The translations under genes and the position numbers were made by a program. A DNA stretch of 64,000 bases from NCBI GenBank assembly GCA_037447655.1, contig JBBHKE010003260.1:62001-126000 (forward strand). The letters run 5' to 3'. Position 1 is the stretch's first letter. Each line of letters opens with the position of its first letter. A model generated the notes under the pieces. It saw only the letters and a list, made by a program, of their open reading frames with translations, did not search any database and was not told where the DNA came from. Positions 1 to 11,166 of this stretch are shown here, piece after piece. The stretch comes from Zygnema cylindricum (Eukaryota; Streptophyta; Zygnematophyceae; Zygnematales; Zygnemataceae).

Positions 1-2703
1 ATGCAACAAAAAATGTCAGACGCTTCCTCAGCATCCAGAAGAGCATTGCTTGAAGAAGGGAGCAGTCAGATAATGGAAGAAAAAGCAGTTTCAGAAGTAG
101 AAGACGGAGGAAGCTTTCCTAATTTTGATTTTAGGTTCGCCTTTAAAAATGCTGCTTTTGCTGATCGCACACTCTGTTTAGAAACGAGATCTTCTGAAGA
201 AATCAAAACTTCTACATCCGAATCTGATGAAGACATTACACCTCAAGGTTAGAGCTTCCTTCGATTCGTCTGCAATGTCTTTTTTTTTTTAACTGAAGGT
301 TTGGTTTCTCGAAAATGTGATGGTCCGGTATACACAACGTCATTGGTGCAAGCTAATGATGCATTAAGTTTTCATCAACAAGATAGCTTCTACCTTGATG
401 AACATTCTCATGCCTCATAACAAGGACAAGCTTTAGAGCAATACAATGAAGAATGTACATGCTGATCTTATATCTTTTTGACACTTATCCTTTTCTAGCG
501 TGTCAATGCACAGATTTTTAGCAGAACGTTAATAATCAATGCGGCGGTAACATTTTTAGCAGATCCACGTACGGACTATTGTGTTATCGAGACGTGACGG
601 CTCGCTTATTTTGGATTCCAAATGGCTCTATTTGCAGATTTATCTCAAGATGGAGGGTCAAGAAAGCGGATTCGAATATCTGAGGATCAAGCCGTGACAT
701 GCACATCAGAGAAACCCGTTACATGCACTTCAGATAAACCCGTTACATGCACTTCAGATAAACCCGTTATATGCACTTCAATTCCTATAGTCTCTGCTGT
801 GCTCGCAGCAAAATCAAGTGTCTTTATGAAGCTATTCACGAATGGAATGCACGAATCGGCGGAGAAAACTATTCGTCTGGAAATCAAACCTGAAGGTCAG
901 AGATTTATTTGTGATTCAAAGAACTCTCTTATTTCGATCCTTACTTTCGTACCACTTGCCTTTTCCATGTTATGTTTGGATGTAAATCAAACCTGAAGGT
1001 CAGAGATTTGTTTGTGATTCTTTTGAACCCTCTTCTTTTTATCCTTGCTTTCATGCCACTTGCCTTTTTCATGTTTTGTTTGAATGTATAATTATGCACT
1101 TGTTTCACATGCCGTTTTGTTTTTTTTGTGAACTGAGAGGTGGTTCTTGGTTGTGTTACTGGTCATTGGCGGTATTTTTGTTACTTCAATTCGCGTTGAC
1201 AAATCAGCACATAGTTTATAAATAACTAGCCAGCTTCTTGTCTGTAACGATATATAGCTGTATCTTAAGTAGACCACTTTTGAGTCACTATTGTGCTTAA
1301 CTTGGAAATCGAACTACTGGCTGCATGAAAATCATATCAGTACTTTTCTTTAAATATCTTTCAGAGCTCAGATGGAGTCTCTTATATCTAGGTTGCTAGG
1401 GGTTTTACTGTGTAGATTTTCTGATCTCTCTATATAAAAGATCCCTGTTTGACAAAAGAATAATGAATGTCATGAATTTTGTAGAATTGTCTTTCAGTAT
1501 ATGTAATCGTAAAAACGTCAGTGGGTTTACCTTTCAGCTTTCTTTACAGCTTCAACCTTAACTGCAACTCGTCTAATTCACTCGATTGAACTATCGCATG
1601 TTGTTATGATTGCAGAAAGATCTGCATTATTGGAGCTCCTGAAATTCATGTACATTGGCCATATATCTCCGACGTTTTTTGACAGTACCGATTCGACCAT
1701 TCAGTTGCTTCTTGCTGCTGACAAGTATGATGTCAAGCCCTGCTTCACATCATGTGTGGAACATCTTAAAGTAAAAGCTCGTCGCCACAATGTCCAAGAC
1801 GCAATCACTATCATTGAGGCACTTGAGCACCTAGACATTGGCGAGCCACTGCATTCTTTGCTTGAATGTGCCAAGGGACACATAATCGAACGCTTTGCAT
1901 CAGTACTGAATAACGACCACGAGGATCCTGACTTCATCAAACTGCCCGTTAGTGTTCTCACCATGATTTCGGAGTCTGATGCGCTACTGGTGAAGAATGA
2001 AGAGGAAGTCTTTCATGCCGTCATTGCATGGGTCAGACATAAGTATACGCAACTTGAAAGCAGGCAGCGAGTGATGACAGTACTGGTGAGCAACATAAGA
2101 TTTTGTTGGATTCAACCTCCAGCCTTGGAAGCGATGCTGAATGTTCCAGAGATGCAGACTGAGGGTTGCAAAGACATGGTTTTGCGATCTCTCCTGACTA
2201 GAGCTGGAAGTATTCCTTTCATTAAATTGACCGACCATGGCCATCGCAGCCGTCCGAGAAAAGGATATAGACCTCCAACTGGCATTGGCGAAGCAGATCT
2301 TTCTTTCATCACATGCCAAGGATGGAGCCCAAAGAGGACTCCACAATCACAAAGAGAGCCGTTTTGTGTTGAAGGAAAGTGGTTCCGCATTCATATATAC
2401 TTAACTCATCGAATGCGTACTGGAAGAGATGCTCTTGGTCTTTTTTTGGAATTGGTAGATCCTTCAGGACGCGACGCAGATGCAACCCGTTGTAGAATCC
2501 AATTTAGGGTTCTCACAAGTGACCAGCAAGGACCTCAGGTTGTGAAAGCAAATTATCAACAGAATGCCACCCCTCGTCGGTTGTGGGGAAGTTACGACTC
2601 TTTCAATAAACCCTGGTCGGATATTATCGGGAGGTCGAGCTATTACTTTCCCAAGGGAGTTATGAGGGTATTTTTCGATGTATGGATCAATGATGCAGCT
2701 TGA
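1..2703 (+). CDS. POB1-like: BTB/BACK-domain protein, POB1/LRB type
   Basis: Three exons: 1-247, 638-895 and 1616-2703, joined in phase, giving 530 residues if the ATG at base 1 is the start. The family acts as a substrate adaptor of CUL3 E3 ubiquitin ligases in the nucleus. Exon 1 carries the opening of the BTB fold (NFDFRFAFKNAAFADRTL). Exon 2 continues it (VLAAKSSVFMKLFTNGMHES). Exon 3 opens with the BTB end (SALLELLKFMY), then BACK (EEVFHAVIAWVRHKY) and a MATH-like C-terminal region ending at TGA. Length is close to the roughly 560 residues usual in plants. The start lies on the window edge, so more N-terminal sequence or a 5' UTR may lie outside. Odd points are an 8-residue tandem repeat inside the BTB domain and a duplicated 5' splice site after exon 2. 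Family assignment is by recognition of motif order, not by a search. Confidence 0.85.
694..783 (+). repeat. 24-bp in-frame tandem repeat in the BTB exon
   Basis: Three full units and one partial unit of 24 bases encode repeats of VTCTSDKP (first unit VTCTSEKP, last VICTSIP). They sit just before the BTB segment VLAAKSSVF, where plant homologues have a non-repeated strand. Codons are nearly identical between units, so the expansion is recent. Confidence 0.85.
881..1090 (+). repeat. Tandem duplication of exon 2 end plus 5' splice site
   Basis: The block at 881-983 is repeated at 984 to about 1090 (period 103). Both copies start AAATCAAACCTGAAGGTCAG and so both carry the donor CTGAAG|GTCAG. The first donor (after 895) keeps the phase with exon 3. 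Use of the second (after 998) would reach the TGA at 994-996 and shift frame. Confidence 0.85.
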
Positions 2704-3989
2704 GTCTGAGAGTCGGCTCCGGCTTGGGGACAACATAACACAATTGATTTTGGAATTCTCTATATTCATTTACTGGGTCCTGCGTTGTATTGCATATTGT
2801 TTCGCATATTGTAGCATTACAAATGTCGTCTTACATAGTATAGAGTAGGAAAAGGAGTCGGCCATTGCATGCCATTTCCACAAAATCTGTTTCAATCACT
2901 GTATTAAACTCATACAAATAACCGCCAATTGTTTACACACATCAATCTCAAGCAAGGCCACTTTGTTTTTGGATTTGTGATAGTTTTCACCGCGTCCTTA
3001 GTTTACCATTTCTATTTGTCAACTTCTGTTTGCAGTTCTTCTATCTGTTTTTTGCCTTACCATTTTACTTTTAACTTCCTATGTACTCTGATGGAATACC
3101 ATCGCACTTTTAAAAAAAAAACTTATAGACTTTCGCACACAAGGCAGCAGAACGAGCAAACTAGATGTGTGCCATAGCTCCCCAATGACGAGTGCGTCTT
3201 CTGGAGTAGTGGACCTGGCTTTACTATGGCTTCAGTACCACGTAAACAAGCACCATTTGTTGCCATCAAATTATCCAATTATCAACTATTGCTTGTGCAA
3301 CAAAACAATTTACATATGTCCAAGTAATCCAGCAATACATCTCAAGTCTGCAAAATTTGGCAAACACGAAGACTTTTTATGACATCTAATCACACATTTT
3401 GTGCAGTCGCTTATACTTCATCTGCTGTAAATTCCGTCGAGTTCTTAGTGTAAAAAAACTGCGGAGTCACACACGAAATTTGCAAATCCAAAATATCAGA
3501 TTAAGCAAACATACACCTGCTGGATCATTCAAAACACAACATTAAATGCGCTCCCATTACAGGTAATTGACATTGTTAAATATCCATTATAGGTAATTGA
3601 CATCATTAAACTAACAGCATCGCAAAGGTTATACTTGTAACTGAAACAATTGCTGGCGGGAGTACACCTCTCTTCCTGGCGGGAGTCCCTCTTTTCACAG
3701 AAGGGAGGACACATATAAGTCTTTCCTTTCACGAAAGCGAGGCAAAAATTGCAGAAGTTGCGTAATTTCAAACAATCCTTTTATCTGCAATTCTGTCCTC
3801 CATTTGCGAGCGCAAGAAGGCACTTCATGGAAAACAACAAAACACCATTTTTTCTCTCACCGACTACTTTGACGAAATGTAAAAGACAATTGGATTAAAC
3901 ATACGATGAGAAAAATGCACATCTCCCTTACACTATGATATATTAAAAAAAAAAGGGTGGGCGCAGAAAAGAATCTGCTTTTACACCAG
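2704..3989. other. Intergenic region between convergent genes
   Basis: Holds the 3' ends of the POB1-like gene (+) and DHDPS (-). No coding region seen. At 3055-3112 lies a copy of a dispersed repeat end with the hairpin GATGG-AATA-CCATC followed by an A run; related copies lie near 51.77 and 54.44 kb. A short duplication (ATTACAGGTAATTGACAT-like) lies at 3556-3605. Confidence 0.6.
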
Positions 3990-6900
3990 TCAATATCTAG
4001 CAATTAAAGAAAAATCGTCGTCTTCAAGCAAATTCACGGCTACGGATCCTGTAAAGTGCTCAAGCCCTATATCTTCCACTATCCGTAAAAACTCCTTCCG
4101 CTTATTCATGGAAAGTGGCACATATGGCAGTCTGAAAACTGGCCTAACAAGGCCAAGCATGGCCAAGGCAGTATTTAAACCAATAGGATTGGGTTCGACA
4201 AATAGCCACTCAATCAAAGGCATCAGTTTCGCATTAAGCTCCTTATTTCGACCTTCGAACATGAGCTCCCTCGATAATCCTACATTTCACGTCAAAAACA
4301 GAAAGAAAAAGCTTTCAGTGATTAAGCTACAACGCATAGTAAAACGGAACGGAAAGGACTACATAAAAACATTAGCCGGTAAATTTAAACCTGTCAAACC
4401 TCGATTTTGATTTTCGTCTACAGACTTTATGAAGAATAATAAATAAATAATACGTCAACAATGTTGAAACGACTTACTCCTAAATCTCACATGAAAGTGA
4501 AGTTTTCCCAATTGCCCTACTGGGTTTTTTAGAGTCTTTTAGGGTTATCAGGCCCAAAATGGTGACATGAACCATTTACAAATTCAGCAAAAAATCACAT
4601 CAAAAATCTGAACATATTCCTTACTACCAAAGAAAAAAAAACCACACTACCAAACAGTAAAACAAGCAAGGACAGAAACATAGAAACTACATCACACAAA
4701 ACATCTCCGCCACTCTCTGCCTTTCTCTCCCTCTCCCTCTCGCAACATATGTGGAAAAGGTTAGTCATAACAGATGGCTCCTCTCGCTCCATCCCTCCCT
4801 CTCTCCCTCTCCATCTCTCCCCCCTTCTTGCACAAAGCAGAAATAACCTCTTGTCCCATCCCTCCCTCTCTCTCACCCACTATCTCCCCCTCTCTCCTCC
4901 CCTCTCGCAACATACGAGGGATAAGGTTATTCTTAACAGATATAACTCCCCGACCCCATCCTTCCCTCTCGCCCTCTCTCTCTCTCCCTCTGTTCCCCCC
5001 TCGGAGATAAGGTCACTCATGACAAATATGACTCCTCTCGCCCCATCCTTCCCTCTCTCTCCCTCTCTCTCCTCCGTCTTGCAACATACCAGGGATAAGG
5101 TTACTCATAACCGATATGACTCCTCTCGCCCCATGATCCCATCGCCCATCGTGACATTGGTCATCGTTTCCTGACCAAATGGTTAAACCCTGTTGGGAGT
5201 ATCCCCCAATTCTTTCATTTCCAACACACTCTTTCACTCCGGCAAAATTAGGATCCAAAGAGAGCGACTCTATTACCCGAGGTTGAATATCTTGGCCAGT
5301 TCTCCCAGGAACGTTATAGATAATGGTTGGTCCAAGACTCATCACTGCCCTGCAAACACCGTTTCACATGTTGAAGATACTTAACAAGGGCTGTTAAAAA
5401 CACTTCCATAAAGGCTGTTAAAACACTGCAATAAAGGCTTAAGAGGCAGAAGAATCAACCGGTTCTTAAAATCCTGTAAATGTTAAAAAAACTTCTATAA
5501 CAGCAGCCTAAGATACTTCAATAACGGCTTACAACTAAAAAGAATCAACCTTTTCTTTGCCTGTTAATGTTAAAAAAAAATCGGTAAGGCTTAAAACTAA
5601 AAAGAACAATAATGGTCGGTCCAAGACTCACCACCTGACCTGTGAAACACGTTAAACTTACGCCATTGAAAGTTACAACTAAAAAATCCAGATTTCTTTT
5701 TACCTGTAATGTTAAAGTACTACAATAAATAATAACTCCTTACTGACTTGTGAAACACAGTTTCACATGTTAAAGATACTTCAGCAAAGGCTTCCAACTA
5801 AAATGAATCAATCTCTTATTTTGCCTCTGTTTCACCTGTAATAAATCGATAACGGCTTAGGATTAAAAAGAATCTACCTCTTCTTTACCTGTAAAACTTA
5901 AATATACTTTAATAAAGGCTTGCGATTATAAAGAATCGACCTGAAGAGACGTTCGATAAGAGGTTAAGACTAAAAGAACAATAATGGTTGGTCCAATGCT
6001 CATCGCTGATCTGTAAAACACAGTTTCAAACGTTCAATATACTTTTAAAATGGCTTAAGACTAAAAAGAATCAACGGCTTTTTAACCTGTAAATATTAAA
6101 GATACTTTGAGAGCGGCTTTACCTGTAAATGTTAAAGATAATTTGATAAAGGTTTAAGACTAAAATGAATAATAATGGTTGGTCCAAGACTCATCATTGA
6201 CCTGTGAAACACAACTTAACATGTCAAAGTTACTACAATGAAAGCTTAAGACTAAATTGAATAGACCTTTTTTTACCTGTAATGTTAAATATACTTCTTT
6301 AAGAATCAACCACTTCTTTACCTGTAAATGCTAAGGATATGTCAATAAAGGTTTACAATTAAAAAGAGTCAACCTCTTCTTACCCGTAAGAATTAAAAAT
6401 ACTTCAATAAAAGCTCATGAACTAAAGATAATAATAAAATTTGATCTGTGAAACCTCGTTTCGCATGCTAAAAATACTTCCACAAAGGCTTATGCCTAAA
6501 AAGAATCAACCTCTTTTTAACCTGTAAATGTTATGCACTCTATTTTAAGTGATATGTGCCTAATCCTGAATGCTGATGACAATGAAAGAAAGCTACGCTG
6601 CCCATCGCTATTAGTGCTAAACATTTTTCGAGCACTACAACGTCTTTAACTTTAATTTCAACCATTTATTTTTTTACAAAAGAAAGGCAAAACCGACCAA
6701 CAAACCTTTACTTCTCAACTCAGAAAGCAAGCCAAACAGTTGAAAATAAAGTTAAGACGTTTTAGAGCCCTAGAAATGTTACAACTGATAGCGATGGGCA
6801 ATATATCATCAAACTTTATTAGGAGATATACCATTAAACTGAATTAGGCAAAACATTTTTTTTCAGTTTTGTTAACAGGGTGACCAGAGTACATTACCAG

Positions 6901-8111
6901 CCATAGAACCTTAATCCTTAACTTCAATTCAGGAGCAAAAATCAAAAGGCGTATCTATTAAAACCTATTCACTCACATTAATCCAAAACTTTTGAGATCC
7001 TAAACCACATGAAATAAAGATTGCCATTATGCACTTTGTCCGTATAGCTTCATTATACAGGTCTTTTATTTATTGATGCATATAGATATATAGTGTGACC
7101 AACTATCTCATAATTTAACAAACTATGCTCTTATATTTTAAAACTTGACGACATCCCTGTGACATGCTACTCCATGATACATGAGAATATATTTTAAAAC
7201 AACAATTACATGGAGTGCAAGACAATATTGTTTTTAACATACAACTGAATTGCCACGAAGAAAATGGAGCATGTTTTTCCTGAAGACCAATATAAACAAG
7301 TCCTATTGCCAATTAAAGGCAGAGTGTTAGCTTCGAGATACTTAAATCACTGCCCTTTCAACAGTTACGAGATTTGAAACAGCAAATTGAAATACAAAGC
7401 AAGGAAAATTAGTTTTTTAATTTACTCCCAAACATATGAAAAACCTGAAGGAACGAAACCTCTCGAGCTGAGCATGCCTCAAAAAATCAAGGACGATGTC
7501 ATTTAAACACAATTCATGATAGCACAATTCCATGAGAAACAGAGTTGAAGGAGAATTACACTCCACATTCTCGCTCCAGTTTTTTCTCTCCTTATGACAT
7601 CCAACAGGGCGGAAGCAACTTGATCATTGAAAAACTCCAATGATGAAGGAGAAACACACTCCAAATACACTTCAGATTCCAGTCCAAAATTCCACTCTCC
7701 TCCCATAACCACATCCAACAGCATCTATCATCGTTGAGCAGAGAATCAATCTTACTTGAAATGTGTGACCAAACCGTCAGCAGATGTTTTTCCATAGTAG
7801 GGATTAATCTGTAACGCTCCATGCATGCCAACTGCAAATCCCTGTTCCGTTGCCCGAATCGCTTCACGTGTACAGTTACTGCCAGTATTGCCAATAACTT
7901 TTATTTTATTTCCAAAACAGTTTACTGTATGTGCAATTAACATAATATGCTCATCCCAGCTCATCAGATGACCCTCTCCTGTTGTTCCTCCAACAATCAA
8001 ACCTTCCACACCACTTTTTATCTGATTGTCTACAAGAGAGTCATACGCCTCCAAATCAAAACGTCCATCGGGAAGGTAAGGAGTTTTGATAGCAGTTACC
8101 AGTCGAAGCTT
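3990..8111 (-). CDS. DHDPS (dapA): 4-hydroxy-tetrahydrodipicolinate synthase, plant type (5' exon not found)
   Basis: Condenses pyruvate with aspartate semialdehyde, the first committed step of lysine synthesis, in plastids. Three exons are supported: 8111-7756, 5349-5090 and 4279-3990, phases consistent, 301 residues ending in TGA. The first begins [20 protein letters not shown] and holds the GTTGEG motif. The second holds the YNVPGRT motif (catalytic Tyr and Arg) and GVKECVGN with the Schiff-base lysine. The third holds EWLFVEPNP and [10 protein letters not shown], a typical plant end. Plant enzymes have a further N-terminal part with a transit peptide of roughly 50-80 residues; no ATG exon for it was recognised, so the gene is annotated as 5'-incomplete. 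The acceptor at 8112-8113 is the least certain boundary. The introns on both sides of the middle exon are full of copies of that exon's own borders. Confidence 0.9.
4751..5134 (-). repeat. Minisatellite made of a DHDPS exon end and its donor site
   Basis: The 3' end of the exon (5091-5134 on +) recurs at about 5003-5046, 4916-4960 and 4751-4793, with a worn copy near 4825-4852. Spacing is about 85 bp, separated by CTCCCT-rich tracts. Shared + strand core: GGATAAGGTTACTCATAAC then GATATGACTCC. The copy at 4911-4920 keeps a GTATG donor on the minus strand; the others are damaged. Confidence 0.8.
5320..6540 (-). repeat. Intronic satellite built partly from a DHDPS exon start and its acceptor
   Basis: The intron upstream of the DHDPS middle exon is a long array of AT-rich units (AAGGCTTAAGACTAAAAAGA, TTTACCTGTAAATGTTAAAG). 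Interspersed copies of the exon start plus acceptor occur at about 5606-5655, 5732-5800, 5965-6045, 6165-6235 and 6424-6490. They share + strand text ATGGTTGGTCCAAGACTCAT then CTGTGAAACAC. Read on the minus strand, the copy near 6165-6235 looks like TGTTTCACAG followed by about 25 bases close to the exon start. Confidence 0.8.
6541..7755 (-). other. Remainder of DHDPS intron
   Basis: AT-rich intron sequence. A degenerate duplication of about 100 bp lies at 7544-7730 (shared GAAGGAGAA and ACATCCAACAG blocks). No gene seen. Confidence 0.5.
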
Positions 8112-8640
8112 CTTGTACGGAACAGTACGGAAGGAAATTCATTAACGATTTTTTGCGATTTGATCAAAAGGTTCAATGCGTTTGTTACGTATAATTCGTC
8201 ACGTACGGTACGTTCGCACTAATCGCCGTGAACAACTATGCAAACAACCCTAGGTTAGTGCTTAGATGTATATGTTACCTGCGAACTAACCGCACTTTTT
8301 ATCTACGGTCAAGGCTTGTCAAGGCGGTTAGCTGCGAAGCCATATTTGTACCACATATGTTCTACTTCTATAGTGGATGAGGTAGGCGCTTGCGTCAAAC
8401 CAAAAATTGACGCAAGCAAATATCAATTACCAAAATGTATATATATATATAAATGAGAATGTTGAATGAAAACGAGTTCGTATAATATGTACACTTTGTT
8501 CTATGAAAAAGTCAGAAACCATACATAGGTCTAATTTATAAGGGTCAAATTTACGGTTACTAGTAAGTATTTATTAATTTGGAGGCTAACGGTAAAACTA
8601 CAGTCATTTATTATTTTATATGTTCATTTAGGCATCATCT

Positions 8641-8722
8641 GACAGTTTGGCCGAGTGGTCTAAGGCGCTGGATTTAGGCTCCAGTCTCGTGAGGGGCGTG
8701 GGTTCAAATCCCACAGCTGTCA
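8641..8722 (+). tRNA. trnL-UAG: tRNA-Leu (anticodon UAG)
   Basis: A full cloverleaf can be drawn. The acceptor stem is GACAGTT paired with AGCTGTC (one G-U) plus discriminator A. The A box is TGGCCGAGTGG. The anticodon stem CTGGA/TCCAG has loop TTTAGGC, giving anticodon UAG. There is a long class II variable arm, and the B box is GGTTCAAATCC. No intron and no encoded CCA, as expected for a nuclear tRNA. A T run for RNA polymerase III termination follows at about 8737. It lies about 530 bp from the first recognised DHDPS exon, on the opposite strand. Confidence 0.96.
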
Positions 8723-11163
8723 GAAGCTCAAAAACATTTTACCGATGGGCCATGATTGATGTTGAATGTAAATTTTTTTCTTGACGTGTGCCATCATGTT
8801 TCCAATTTCAAGGGTGAAGCTCCATCAGAAGAAAAGTAAAGGTTGTTTATAGAAATCCGTACCTTTCCACACCATGTCGTCCTGTTTTCTGTTAGTACAC
8901 GTGGATGGTAAAGACACTACCACCTTAAATTTCACAGGTGCACAAGCCATGTGTCTCCACCAAAATCCAGCCGAAAATCTTTGCCGACAAAATATTTCTG
9001 TGGTACAAGGACTGATCCTTGTAACTTTCGCCGTACGGAGGGCGTGTGGATCTGTGGGTTCGAGGCAGAGCTTTGTGGGTACTTAGGGTAAGATTCCATT
9101 AGGCGAACAGTGGGGTTTGTTATTGGACGCCGTACGTTTTCGTACAGAACCGTACCATAGATATATTTTTTGTCAGACGAAACATCGTTACTGGAAAGCT
9201 GTCGGGATGCTCCAATGATGTAGGCGTAATTATTGACCGTTGGGTGTTTCACTTTTTGAGATCCCCGAAGCAATCGCGCACATCATCCAGTGTGAAGAAA
9301 CTCTCCTCGCGAGGAGAGTTGCTTCACACTGGTCGCGTACCATTGGTACCGTGAAAAAGTAAAAAAATATCCACTTTTAGCAAGCGATCACAGGCCTACA
9401 CGTCGTACATGCCATGTGCCTCCTGCCACGCTGGATACAGAATCAAACGAAAATATCCTCGCACGCTCCGTCAGATATCCACCGACCTTCAAAGTTTGCC
9501 GCGTCTTTTTGCCATTCTTTTTCGAAATTTTGATTTCCATTTTCAAAATCAAAATCTGGCCGTAAGCGTTACGTACGAATCATTAACTACCTCCGGTGGT
9601 ACAGATATTTCGTTCTGACTTTCCGTTTGTAGATTTTTTTAAGATTTTCAGAATCTGGACTATAACTTATGTGGCGCCAATCATAATTGAGGAAGGCTAT
9701 TTACTGGCCCGACAAAATGGAGCGGACTCCCAGTAAACATTGTCATTAGACGTGTCCGTACATTTACTGAGAGCGCCTAATTGAATAGAGGCCTTAGAAG
9801 AGCGGAAACGGTTTCTCGTCACCATGTTGACGGCCGCTAAATAATGAATCTGCCGTTTGAACGGCACTGTACCTAAATGACTGTTCACTTCTTTGTCCAT
9901 GAGCGAGAATAGCCGGCGTACAAGTTGTAACCGAACGCTTGAAAAATAGACGCGCATGCAATATTTGTCGTCAAGCGAAAATCTTCCATGGGAACATGTT
10001 TCATGCGTGAGGCTGTCGGGACGCAGGAAATTATGCGTCAGGTGTACTGTTTCGTGTACACACTTGGTAAAAGGTACCATGTACGGCAGCGTCACTTTGT
10101 TGTAGGATTTTTGTCTGGACCTGATGTTTGTAATTCATGTTTTTGTCACGTAATTCTTTGTTAAGGCACATATTCCGAAACTGTACTTTCCACAATCTAT
10201 GTTGTTGCTCTTATGTACAGTCGCAAGTGAAAACGACAGGAAGATAAGCCAGTCTGTCGAGATCCCTTCCGATGTCGTACCCAATAAGTTAATAAGTTCT
10301 TGACTCTTAGGAAAGCGTGGAAGAAAACGCCTAATTTTCTCGGCTGGACGCTTAACGTATAGCGTCGCGACAGCATAGCACATTGGAATAGTCCCGATGG
10401 ATATTTCCCCTAGGAAGTTACGAACATCATCATTACCTTTTTGGCTACACAAACAAAGCGTGCAACCGTTCATCCAGTCATTAGCCGCAATCGTAACCGT
10501 CCACTGCTCATTTGGTCAAGATGCGACACTGTCTCCTTTGTCGTATATATTCCTATGCGTGACACTGCGACTCAGTCTCTGCTGGCCGAGACCGAGTATT
10601 GACTAGGGTTCAGCTCCATGCTGAAATATCGCCGAATTCCCGAACCCTAAAAACCCTAACAAGCCCTAATAATCCGAAGATTTAAGACCATCAAGGATTC
10701 GCCGTATCAAATGCAGCCAACGAAAAACGCCGCATGTTAAAAATGAGGGAAATAATATCATTTTGTCCTGTTCATCTGGTCATTCAAGAATTTTGAAATT
10801 CCTTTTCATATTTTTTGCCCTAATCTTGTCCGCTGGCTCAGGACTGCATTTCCGTTGCGACCAGAGTAGAATCGGTGTCGTTGTCGGACCCCTAAACGTT
10901 AAAAATATCGGTTAGCGCGTTTTTTCAGACACTTCTCTCCCCCCTAGCAAAACAGTACATTGTTCCCCGATGGAATACCGTACCGTACCGCCCTACTTTC
11001 GAGGCCAGCCCACCGACAAAATCTTCCTCGTTAACACTCGGCGAATCTCCTGATCTGCTTTTGCCGACGTGAATCATATCCTTAAGCCTACGGATCCCGC
11101 AACATGAGAAAGACCACTGTTCAGACGTATGCCACTCAGGAAGTATTCAAACATGAATACATA
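8723..11163. other. Gene-poor region, no recognised gene
   Basis: Rich in CGTACGG-like words. Minus-strand open stretches at 9273-8932, 10473-10135 and 10095-9697 (the last two in one frame, separated by a stop) match no family I know and begin at non-ATG codons; they may be decayed coding DNA or chance. A cluster of CCCTAA units lies at 10643-10670. A 46-bp palindrome lies at 9287-9332. Confidence 0.4.
9287..9332. repeat. 46-bp near-perfect palindrome
   Basis: Arms of 23 bases with no spacer, 22 of 23 positions pairing (A9298 opposite G9321). The arms read CCAGTGTGAAG-A-AACTCTCCTCG and their reverse complement. Not explained by any neighbouring gene. Confidence 0.9.
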
Positions 11164-11166
11164 TAA

